DNA from: Actinomycetota bacterium
Lineage (GTDB): Bacteria; Actinomycetota; Thermoleophilia; Solirubrobacterales; Thermoleophilaceae
Assembly (NCBI GenBank): GCA_005883295.1
Contig: VAWV01000167.1
Span: 1-13,800 of the forward strand
Reading direction: 5' to 3'
DNA: 13,800 nucleotides
Shown: positions 7,518 to 13,088 of the stretch, piece after piece
Layout: every line of letters starts with the position of its first letter
Position numbering within the stretch: the stretch's first letter is position 1
Position numbers and translations under genes: made by a program
The notes under the pieces: generated by a model
What the model saw: the letters and a program-made list of their open reading frames with translations, nothing else
Databases searched by the model: none
Told to the model about the DNA's origin: nothing

Positions 7518-9157
7518 GTCGCCACCGTTTCCGCTCCAAGTTCCTCCGAGATAGCCACGTCGAGCGAGTAGTCGATCGGCAGCACGATCAGCGACGGCAC
7601 GTCGAGCGCCAGCGCATGCTGCAATCGCTCGCCAAACTCGTCCACCGACGCGATCCGCCACGCCGGCATGCCGAACGACTCCGCCAGCTTCACGAAGTCC
7701 GGGTTCGTGAAGTCGGTGCCGAAGTGGCGTCCGAACTTCTTGTCCTGCTTCCACACGATCGAGCCGTACTGCTGGTTCTCCCAGATCACCGAGACGAAGG
7801 CTGTCTTCTTGCGCACCGCCGTCTCGAGCTCCTGGAAGTTCATGAGGAAGCCGCCATCCCCGTTCACAGCCACGACCTTCCGGTCCTTGTGCACCAGCTT
7901 GGTCGCGATCGCCGCGGGCACCGCGAACCCCATCCCCGCGAGCCCGTTCGCGATCAGGACCGTGTTCGGCTCGTAGGCCGGATACATCCGCCCGATCCAC
8001 AGCTTGTGCAGCCCTACGTCCGAGATCAGGATGTCGTTGCGCCCGAGCGCGCGCCGGATCTCCCACAGCGCCCGCGGCGGCTGCATCGGGAAGTGGGTGT
8101 CCGTGCCCGAGGCATCGAAGTAGCTCTGAACCACCTCTCTGAGCTGGTCCGAGCCACCGGAGTGCGGCACGTGCCGGCACTCCTCGCCCAGGCGGGACAG
8201 GATGTGGTACAGGTCGCCGATCAGCTCGACCTCGGGCATGAAGTGGGAGTCGATCTCGGCCGGGAGGGTGTCGACGCAGACGATCGTCTTGTCGCCGTTC
8301 GGGTTCCAGTGCTCCGGCGAGTGCTCCACGAGGTCGTAGCCGATCGCGATCACCAGATCCGCGACCTCGAACCCGGCCATCCTGTAGTCGCCCGACTGGA
8401 GCCCGACCGCCCCGAGCGCCTTCGGGTCGCCGGGGTCCATAGCGCCCTTGCCCATGAACGTCTCCGCGACGGGGATCCCGGTCGCGCGTACGAACTCGCG
8501 CAGCGCCGGCGCGGCGCGGCCGCGGATCACGCCGTTGCCCGCGAGCGCCACCGGGTTGAGCGCTCCGCGGATCAGGTCCGCCGCCTTCAGAAGCTCGCGC
8601 GCGGCGGGCTCGGGCTGAACGGGTTTGCGACGCGGGATGGGAACCGCGTCGAGATCACACGCCATCACGTCCTCGGGCAGCTCGATGTGCGTGGCACCGG
8701 GCTTCTCCGTCTCCGCGACCTTGAAGGCCTTGCGGACGACCTCGGGGATGATGTGCGCGTCCGAGATCTGGGCGTTCCACTTGGTGATCGGCTGCATCAT
8801 GCGAACGACGTCGATGTGCTGGTGCGACTCCTTGTGCATGCGCTCGAGGTCGCCCTGGCCAGTCAGCGCGACCAGCGGCGCGCGGTCCAGATAGGCGTCG
8901 GCCACGGCCGTCATGAGGTTCGTGGCCCCCGGCCCGAGCGTCCCCAGGCACACGCCCGCGCGGCCCGTGAGCCGCCCGTACACGTCCGCCATGTAGGCCC
9001 CGCCCTGCTCGTGCCGCACCGGGATGAACTCGATCGACGAGTCCGCCAGCGACTCGTTCAGGTCGAGCGTCTCCTCCCCGGGGATGCCGAATACGTACTT
9101 GACGCCCTCGGCCTCCAGGCAGTCAACGAAGACGTCCGATGCTCTGCGGGAGGCCAT
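7514..9157 (-). CDS. ThDP-dependent enzyme of the acetolactate synthase family, possibly 2-oxoglutarate decarboxylase
   Basis: 547 residues, full length. Domain order is that of acetolactate synthases: an N-terminal pyrimidine-binding domain (about 1-170) with the activating Glu50 in RHEQGGAYMADVYGRLTG and the LGPGATN loop, a central domain (about 185-330), and a C-terminal pyrophosphate-binding domain with GDG at 433-435 and the metal-site Asn461 (WENQ). The sequence (GYDLVEHSPEHWNPNGDK, VPSLIVLPIDYS) is closest to catabolic AlsS-type enzymes rather than IlvB, and no IlvN-type small subunit gene is nearby. In cyanobacteria, AlsS-like proteins encoded with an SSADH act as 2-oxoglutarate decarboxylase. 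Here the SSADH gene overlaps by 4 bases, so that role is a serious alternative to acetolactate formation. Glyoxylate carboligase is unlikely because that enzyme lacks the catalytic Glu. The ATG at 9157 has a TAGAGT -10 box 6 nt upstream and no strong Shine-Dalgarno, suggesting a leaderless message. Confidence 0.85.
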   Translation of the reverse strand: MASRRASDVFVDCLEAEGVKYVFGIPGEETLDLNESLADSSIEFIPVRHEQGGAYMADVYGRLTGRAGVCLGTLGPGATNLMTAVADAYLDRAPLVALTGQGDLERMHKESHQHIDVVRMMQPITKWNAQISDAHIIPEVVRKAFKVAETEKPGATHIELPEDVMACDLDAVPIPRRKPVQPEPAARELLKAADLIRGALNPVALAGNGVIRGRAAPALREFVRATGIPVAETFMGKGAMDPGDPKALGAVGLQSGDYRMAGFEVADLVIAIGYDLVEHSPEHWNPNGDKTIVCVDTLPAEIDSHFMPEVELIGDLYHILSRLGEECRHVPHSGGSDQLREVVQSYFDASGTDTHFPMQPPRALWEIRRALGRNDILISDVGLHKLWIGRMYPAYEPNTVLIANGLAGMGFAVPAAIATKLVHKDRKVVAVNGDGGFLMNFQELETAVRKKTAFVSVIWENQQYGSIVWKQDKKFGRHFGTDFTNPDFVKLAESFGMPAWRIASVDEFGERLQHALALDVPSLIVLPIDYSLDVAISEELGAETVAT

Positions 9158-9163
9158 GCTTTG

Positions 9164-9169
9164 ACTCTA
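9164..9169 (-). promoter_or_regulatory. -10 box for a leaderless transcript of the ThDP-enzyme/gabD operon
   Basis: On the minus strand TAGAGT (TANNNT) is followed by exactly 6 nt (CAAAGC) and then the ATG at 9157. In actinobacteria this spacing puts the transcription start on the A of the start codon. No good -35 box lies 16-18 nt further upstream, which is tolerated in such promoters. Confidence 0.5.
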
Positions 9170-9180
9170 CCCACGGCCGC

Positions 9181-9186
9181 TACCGT
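9181..9186 (+). promoter_or_regulatory. -10 box for a leaderless transcript of the SpoIID-like gene
   Basis: TACCGT (TANNNT) is followed by exactly 6 nt (GAAGCG) and then the ATG at 9193, mirroring the box on the opposite strand. The whole divergent gap is 35 bp, too short for two conventional leaders. A TTGACT at 9161-9166 is a good -35 sequence, but its 14-bp spacing is too short, so I do not count it. Confidence 0.5.
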
Positions 9187-9192
9187 GAAGCG

Positions 9193-10373
9193 ATGCGCCG
9201 AGTCCCGAGCATGATGCTCGCGCTCGTGCTCCTGCTGCTGACGGCCTCGGCCGCCGGCGCGAGCCCTTACGTGATCCGTGGCCGTGGGTACGGCCACGGC
9301 GTCGGCATGAGCCAGTGGGGTGCCTACGGGTTCGCCAGGCACGGGCGCGCGTACGACTGGATCCTCCGGCACTACTACCGAGGGACCACCCTCGGCACCG
9401 CTGCCGATCGGGCGGTCCGCGTGCTGCTCCAGAGCGGGCAGCCGTCCATCTCGTTCGCCGGCGCGACCAGCGCTGGCGCGGTTAAGCTGCGCGCCGCGGG
9501 CGGATCGCGCTGAACGGCCGGGCCCTTCCGGCCCCGCTGCTCGTCTCGAGCGCCGGTGGGGCGGTTCGCCTGGGCGGACGCGCCCTCAACGGCGTCCTCG
9601 ACGGCGCCTACCGCGGGGCGATCGAGCTGAGCGCGAGCTCGGTCGGCGGCCTGACGGCCGTGAACGTCGTTGACCTCGAGGGCTACGTGAAGGGCGTCGT
9701 GCCGGCGGAGGTGCCCGCCAGCTGGCCGGGCGAGGCGCTCAAGGCGCAGGCCGTGGCTGCGCGGTCCTACGCCCTGGCGACGCAGGGGCTCCTCTTTCCG
9801 GACACACGCTCGCAGGTCTACAAGGGCCTCGACGGTGAGGCGGCGCGCAGCGACGCCGCCGTCGATGCGACCTCGCGGAGGGTGGTGCTCTACCAGGGGC
9901 GGATCGCGATCACCTACTTCTTCTCGGCGTCCGGCGGGCACACCGAGAACGTTGAGGACGTCTTCTACGGGGCGCCGCGGCGGCCCTACCTGCGCGGTGT
10001 GAAGGACCCGTTCGACGGCTCCGCGCCGCGCCACCGGTGGCAGGTGAGCCTCACCACCGCCCAGGTCCAGGCCCGGCTTGCCGGGCTCGTGAAGGGCAGC
10101 TTCCGCGGCATCCGGGTGCTCGCGCGAGGTGACTCCCCGCGGGTGGTGTGGGCCGAGGTGGTGGGCAGCAGCGGCGTCACCCACGTGCGGGGCGCCACGC
10201 TCGAGGCGCGCCTCGGGCTGTACGACACGTGGGCCTACTTCCCGCCCCTCGGCGGTTCGCGTCGATCCCGTGCGCAGGCCCCGAGCGTGGCGGGCCGCCA
10301 GCCCCCAAGGAGCGCACCGAGCGCTCCCCGCGGCTTCCGCTGGCCCGCCGCGGCGTGGGACTCGCGCGGCTGA
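9193..10373 (+). pseudogene. SpoIID/LytB-domain protein interrupted by a one-base frameshift
   Basis: SpoIID-family proteins are exported lytic transglycosylases that cleave peptidoglycan glycan strands. The first frame (9193-9513) gives a signal peptide (MRRVPSMML start, cut after AGA), then GRGYGHGVGMSQWGAYG and HYYRGTTLG, and hits TGA at 9511. The domain continues without a gap in the next frame from 9510 (LNGRALPAPLL) to the stop at 10371. That part holds NVVDLEGYVKGVVPAEVPASW, with the Glu matching the catalytic Glu of Bacillus SpoIID, then EALKAQAVAARSYAL and FFSASGGHTENVEDVF. One missing base explains the break. A TAA in the second frame at 9483 confines it to 9486-9513. The rebuilt product would be about 393 residues with a basic, Pro-rich tail after YFPPLGG. 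Because both halves are otherwise intact, a sequencing error or a very recent mutation is more likely than an old pseudogene. Confidence 0.75.
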
Positions 10374-10402
10374 ACGGCGCAGGCGTACTACGTTTCAGGG
10401 AA

Positions 10403-10408
10403 TAATCT
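10403..10408 (+). promoter_or_regulatory. Possible -10 box upstream of the zinc-ribbon gene
   Basis: TAATCT fits TANNNT and stands out in an AT-richer patch about 60 nt before the ATG at 10470. No convincing -35 box accompanies it. GGAGCC (10421-10426) and GGCTCC (10442-10447) could form a weak stem in the leader. Confidence 0.22.
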
Positions 10409-10469
10409 GTCCGGATTCGAGGAGCCAGGCAGGGGTGCTCGGGCTCCAGAGGGGACTTCTTCCACGGGC

Positions 10470-10634
10470 ATGGACCGGATGCTCTGCACGCAGTGCGGCG
10501 CGAGGGCGTACTCGGCGGCGGCACGGAAGCTCGTCGAGGACGGTGAGCGCTGCCCGCGCTGCGGCGGCCCGCTCGTGCTCGAGGACGACCCCATCCGGGA
10601 GCCGGAGCCGGCCGAGAAGCCGTCGGGGAACTAG
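10470..10634 (+). CDS. Small zinc-ribbon protein, 54 residues
   Basis: The frame codes for MDRMLCTQCGARAYS, then LVEDGERCPRCGGPLVLED, then a charged tail rich in Glu and Pro ending in TAG. Two CxxC knuckles (Cys6/Cys9 and Cys28/Cys31) separated by 18 residues form a complete four-cysteine zinc site of the rubredoxin/zinc-ribbon kind. Such small proteins bind nucleic acid or protein partners, and the role here is unknown. No upstream in-frame start exists, and ATG 10479 is the only alternative (51 residues). GAGGGGA at 10449-10455 is 14 nt before the ATG, which is long for a Shine-Dalgarno, so initiation is not obvious. The gene lies 96 nt after the SpoIID-like gene on the same strand and may share its transcript. 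The cysteine spacing in a frame with good third-position GC makes it a real gene in my judgement. Confidence 0.7.
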   Translation: MDRMLCTQCGARAYSAAARKLVEDGERCPRCGGPLVLEDDPIREPEPAEKPSGN

Positions 10635-10663
10635 GTCCTCGTCGACCCTGGTGGTCCGCTCGT

Positions 10664-10680
10664 ACGCGCGCCGCGCGCGT
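10664..10680. terminator. GC hairpin downstream of the zinc-ribbon gene
   Basis: Arms ACGCGCG (10664-10670) and CGCGCGT (10674-10680) form a 7-bp stem with a 3-nt loop, 29 nt after the stop of the zinc-ribbon gene. It has no T-tract. It is a plausible terminator for plus-strand transcripts, though alternating CG runs make such dyads likely by chance. Confidence 0.35.
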
Positions 10681-10695
10681 GGCGGTGCCGGGTTG

Positions 10696-10734
10696 GGGGC
10701 AGTAAAGGGGGTCGGCCCCGGTCTCAACTGCCCC
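10696..10734. repeat. Nested inverted repeat in the convergent intergenic region
   Basis: The outer arms GGGGCAGT (10696-10703) and ACTGCCCC (10727-10734) are perfect 8-bp complements. Inside them, GGGG (10708-10711) and CCCC (10716-10719) close a 4-nt loop TCGG. The two-tier stem could be a terminator, a structured RNA or a dispersed palindromic element. It lies in neither coding frame. Confidence 0.45.
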
Positions 10735-10743
10735 GCTCGAGAC

Positions 10744-10787
10744 GAGAGTCGATTTGTACGTGCTATAGCCCCCACGAATCGACCCTC
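10744..10787. repeat. Bulged stem-loop in the convergent intergenic region
   Basis: GTCGATT (10748-10754) pairs with AATCGAC (10777-10783). On the right arm the pairing continues without a gap into CACG (10773-10776), matching CGTG (10759-10762) across a 4-nt bulge. Outside, GAG (10744-10746) pairs with CTC (10785-10787) after one mismatch. The loop is ten bases. The patch is AT-richer than its surroundings. It is separated from the nested repeat at 10696-10734 by a small CTCG/CGAG hairpin at 10736-10746. Confidence 0.45.
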
Positions 10788-10831
10788 ATCGACGACACCG
10801 CCTTAACGCACTCCCCTCACTGCCTCCCGTA

Positions 10832-10861
10832 AGCGCCGAAACCCGGTAAATCGGTGGCGCT
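10832..10861 (-). terminator. Hairpin downstream of ychF
   Basis: AGCGCC (10832-10837) pairs with GGCGCT (10856-10861), and inside CCG (10843-10845) pairs with CGG (10852-10854) around a GTAAAT loop. It lies 15 nt past the ychF stop on the minus strand, the expected place for a terminator of the operon that starts upstream of ftsH. No T-tract follows. Confidence 0.45.
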
Positions 10862-10876
10862 GGTCACCGCGGCGCG

Positions 10877-11962
10877 CTAGGCGCTGAACCTGATCGTGAT
10901 CACGTCGCCGTCGCGAACCGGGTAGTCGCGACCCTCGAGCCGTAGCGTGCCGCGATCGCGGGCGCCGGCGTAGCCGCCCGCCTCGACCAGGGCATCCCAG
11001 GGCACCACCTCGGCCCGTACGAACCCGCGCTGCATGTCCGTGTGCACCTCGCCGGCGGCATCCCACGCCGTCGTCCCATCGGGTACGGCATGCGCGCGTG
11101 CCTCACTTCCGGCGTTGGCCGTGAAGAATGAGATCAGGCGCAGGAGGTCGAAGGCCGCGCGCACCACGCGCTCGAGACCCGACTCTGCAATCCCCAGCTC
11201 CTCGCGCATCGCGGCGGCCTCCTCCGCATCCATCTCGGCGAGCTCCGACTCGAGCCGCGCGCTCACGGCCACCGCCAGCGCGCCCGTGCGCGCCGCGTGC
11301 TCGGACACCGCGCCCGGAAGCGCGTCCGGGTGGTCCTCGCCGACGTTGGCCACGATCAGCACCGGCTTCGAGGTGAGCGGCTGGAGAGCCGCGCGCGCAC
11401 CCGGGGCATCGCCGGGCGGAGACGAAGCGAGACGCACGGGGCGGCCGGCCCGTAGGCCCTCGACCACCTCGTGCAGCCAGGCCTCCTCGGCCACGGCAGC
11501 CCGCTCGTGGGACTTTGCCTGACGGGACACTCGCTCGAGCCGCCGCTCGGCCTGCTCGAGGTCCGCGTAGAGCAGCTCCGTCTCGACCGCCTCGAGGTCC
11601 GCGGCGGGATCGACACGTCCCTCGGGGTGCACCACCTGAGGATCGTCGTGGGCGCGCACCACGTGAACGATCGCGTCGGTCTCGCGGATGTTCGCGAGGA
11701 ACTGGTTGCCCAGCCCCTCGCCGCGATGCGCCCCGCGTATCAGCCCGGCGATGTCGTGGAAGGCGATCGTCTCGTACACCATGGGTGCGGCGCCGACCAC
11801 GTCGGCCACCCGGTCGAGGCGCTCGTCGGGGACGGGCACGATCGCCACGTTCGGCTCGACCGTGGTGAACGGATAGTTCGCCGCCTCCGCGCCCCCCCGC
11901 GTGAGCGCGTTGAACAGCGAGGACTTGCCGGCATTGGGCATGCCGACGATGCCGATCCTCAT
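10877..11962 (-). CDS. ychF: YchF/OLA1-family ATPase (Obg-like)
   Basis: 361 residues, the family length being about 363. It is a P-loop ATPase of the TRAFAC class that binds ribosomes and acts in translation and the oxidative stress response. The P-loop GMPNAGKSS is at 7-15, the switch region NYPFTTVEPNVA at 29-40, and HDIAGLIRGAHRGEGLGNQFL at 69-89 is the family's signature G3 region. The NVGE in LIVANVGED replaces the NKxD of true GTPases and fits the ATP preference of YchF. The C-terminal TGS domain is recognisable in VHTDMQRGFVRAEVV and LRLEGRDYPVRDGDVI. The ATG at 11962 overlaps the TGA of the PAP2 gene (ATGA), indicating coupled translation. The frame stays open further upstream only as a shadow of the PAP2 gene. 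Confidence 0.94.
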   Translation of the reverse strand: MRIGIVGMPNAGKSSLFNALTRGGAEAANYPFTTVEPNVAIVPVPDERLDRVADVVGAAPMVYETIAFHDIAGLIRGAHRGEGLGNQFLANIRETDAIVHVVRAHDDPQVVHPEGRVDPAADLEAVETELLYADLEQAERRLERVSRQAKSHERAAVAEEAWLHEVVEGLRAGRPVRLASSPPGDAPGARAALQPLTSKPVLIVANVGEDHPDALPGAVSEHAARTGALAVAVSARLESELAEMDAEEAAAMREELGIAESGLERVVRAAFDLLRLISFFTANAGSEARAHAVPDGTTAWDAAGEVHTDMQRGFVRAEVVPWDALVEAGGYAGARDRGTLRLEGRDYPVRDGDVITIRFSA

Positions 11963-12387
11963 CGCGAGAGCTCGGCGACCGCGGCGCCCAGCGCCGCCCC
12001 GGCCAGCGTGTCGGACGGGTAGTGGACGCCGAGATACGGTCGCGAGAGCGCGAGCACCGCCGCCAGCGCATAGAGCGGCGCAGGGGGCAGCAGCGGCGCG
12101 AGCGTGCGGACGCCGGCCGCCGAGGTGGTCGCGTGGGCGGAGGGGTACGAGCGGTTCGACAGCGTCCGCACCACGGGAGGTGGCAGGCCGGGCACTTCCG
12201 GGCGCCGGCGGCGCACGATCAGCTTCACGGTCTGGTTCACGCCGAAGGACACCGCCACCGTTCGCGCCGCGTGCATATAGGCCGGCCGCCGCGGCCGATC
12301 GAGAGCCGCACCGGCGCCGGCGATCGCGTACCAGACGGCACCGTGCTCGCCGCACTTCGATATCAGGGCCACCGCCCGCTCCAGCAC
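11959..12387 (-). CDS. PAP2-superfamily phosphatase, small membrane type
   Basis: 142 residues from the GTG at 12387. All three catalytic motifs of the PAP2 superfamily are present: KLIVRRRRP (Lys55 to Pro63, KX6RP), YPSAHAT (PSxH, His85) and SRPYLGVHYPSD (Ser115-Arg116, His122, Asp126). Hydrophobic stretches around 17-29, 40-52, 104-114 and 127-139 fit a small integral membrane phosphatase acting on lipid phosphates such as undecaprenyl pyrophosphate or phosphatidate. The substrate is not decidable. The start is uncertain: no Shine-Dalgarno precedes GTG 12387. The frame stays open upstream and reads LDTALLRALRTRGHGP, which looks like the usual N-terminal helix of such proteins, but the only candidate start there is a CTG at 12435. 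The gene lies between the 77-residue unknown and ychF, overlapping the latter by 4 bases. Confidence 0.85.
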   Translation of the reverse strand: MLERAVALISKCGEHGAVWYAIAGAGAALDRPRRPAYMHAARTVAVSFGVNQTVKLIVRRRRPEVPGLPPPVVRTLSNRSYPSAHATTSAAGVRTLAPLLPPAPLYALAAVLALSRPYLGVHYPSDTLAGAALGAAVAELSR

Positions 12388-12436
12388 GGGACCATGGCCG
12401 CGCGTGCGCAGTGCACGAAGAAGCGCGGTGTCCAGG

Positions 12437-12670
12437 CTAAGCGCCGCGGAACCCGATGCGCTGCTCCTGGGTATCGAGCCGGATGAAGACCACCTGCGAC
12501 AGGTCCACGAGGATGGTGGCGTCCTCGGCGGCCAGCTCGTGCCAGCGCTGCGAGTCGTCGCCGTCCAGCGCGTCGCGCAACGCCTTGTAGGCGCCCTCGC
12601 GCAGGCGGACCGCCAGCGACTGGCCGCCGCCGAACCCGATGTCCACGCGGCGCGGCGAGTCGCCTTCCAT
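12437..12670 (-). CDS. Conserved hypothetical protein, 77 residues
   Basis: I do not recognise a named family with confidence. The product is mainly predicted beta strand: VDIGFGGGQSLAVRL, a short helix around YKALRDAL, then ATILVDLSQVVFIRLDTQEQRIGF. It has no cysteines, no membrane segment and no signal peptide, so it is cytoplasmic. The LVDLSQVVFIRLD strand recalls small actinobacterial ATP-binding-like or regulatory DUF proteins, but that is only an impression. The ATG at 12670 shares one base with the TGA of the epimerase gene (TGATG), and a GGAG lies 11 nt upstream inside that gene. Both point to coupled translation and a real gene. The stop lies 1 nt before the upstream CTG candidate of the PAP2 gene. 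Confidence 0.7.
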   Translation of the reverse strand: MEGDSPRRVDIGFGGGQSLAVRLREGAYKALRDALDGDDSQRWHELAAEDATILVDLSQVVFIRLDTQEQRIGFRGA

Positions 12671-13077
12671 CAGTGCACCGGCTCCACGATCTCGGTGAGT
12701 ACTCCGCCGGTCGAGCGTGGGTGCAGAAACGCCACCCGGCTGCCGCGGATGCCGATGCGCGGCGTCTCGTCGATCAGGTCGATCCCCGCGTCGCGCACGA
12801 CGCCCAGGGTCCGATCGATGTCGTCGGTCTGGTAGGCCACGTGGTGCAGCCCGGGGCCGCGCTTCGCGAGGAACTTGCCGACCGCGGTGTCATCCGCCAG
12901 CGGCTGCAGCAGCTCCACGTGTCCGTCCCCGACCTCGAGTAGGACGGCCTCCACGCCCTGGCTCTCGACGGTCTCGCGGTGCTGCTCGCGCATGCCGAAG
13001 CGGCTCCCATAGAGCTCGATTGCGGCCTCGAGGTCGTCGACCGCGACCCCGATGTGGTCGATGCGCCCGAACAGCAC
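12670..13077 (-). CDS. mce: Methylmalonyl-CoA epimerase (VOC superfamily)
   Basis: 135 residues from the GTG at 13077, typical for the family. It interconverts the (S) and (R) epimers of methylmalonyl-CoA between propionyl-CoA carboxylase and methylmalonyl-CoA mutase in the cytoplasm. Two paired beta-alpha-beta-beta-beta modules are visible: IDHIGVAVDDLEAAIELYG (6-24) and GLHHVAYQTDDIDRTL (77-91). Candidate metal ligands are His8, Glu55 in HVELLQP, His78/His79 and Glu129 in LTEIVEP, in the order usual for VOC epimerases. PRIGIRGSRVAFLHP (106-120) is strongly family-like. The start follows the ftsH stop by 11 nt with no clear Shine-Dalgarno, and no other start is near, so translation may depend on ftsH reading. 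A related VOC isomerase or lyase is possible but less likely. Confidence 0.86.
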   Translation of the reverse strand: MLFGRIDHIGVAVDDLEAAIELYGSRFGMREQHRETVESQGVEAVLLEVGDGHVELLQPLADDTAVGKFLAKRGPGLHHVAYQTDDIDRTLGVVRDAGIDLIDETPRIGIRGSRVAFLHPRSTGGVLTEIVEPVH

Positions 13078-13088
13078 GGGCGCGCAGT

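Noticed and set aside
6042..8180. A 712-codon minus-strand frame that would fuse an extra 221 residues to the aldehyde dehydrogenase
   Set aside because: The extra part is an Arg/Ala/Gly-rich shadow of the ThDP-enzyme gene in another frame. The dehydrogenase N-terminus starts cleanly at ATG 7517.
9139..9195. In-frame upstream ATG 9139 as the start of the SpoIID-like protein
   Set aside because: It would overlap the divergent gene's start and put 18 polar residues before a normal signal peptide. ATG 9193 has the -10 box at the right distance.
7616..9214. A 532-codon plus-strand frame antisense to the ThDP enzyme
   Set aside because: It has shadow composition (Arg, Val, His, Asp rich) and no domain or signal, while the opposite strand encodes a clear full-length enzyme.
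9495..9515. Programmed -1 frameshifting to make the full SpoIID-like protein
   Set aside because: There is no X-XXY-YYZ slippery sequence in the 28-base interval, so mutation or sequencing error is simpler.
10877..12355. A 492-codon frame extending YchF upstream by 131 residues
   Set aside because: The extension is the PAP2 gene read in another frame. YchF proteins begin at MRIGIVGMPN.
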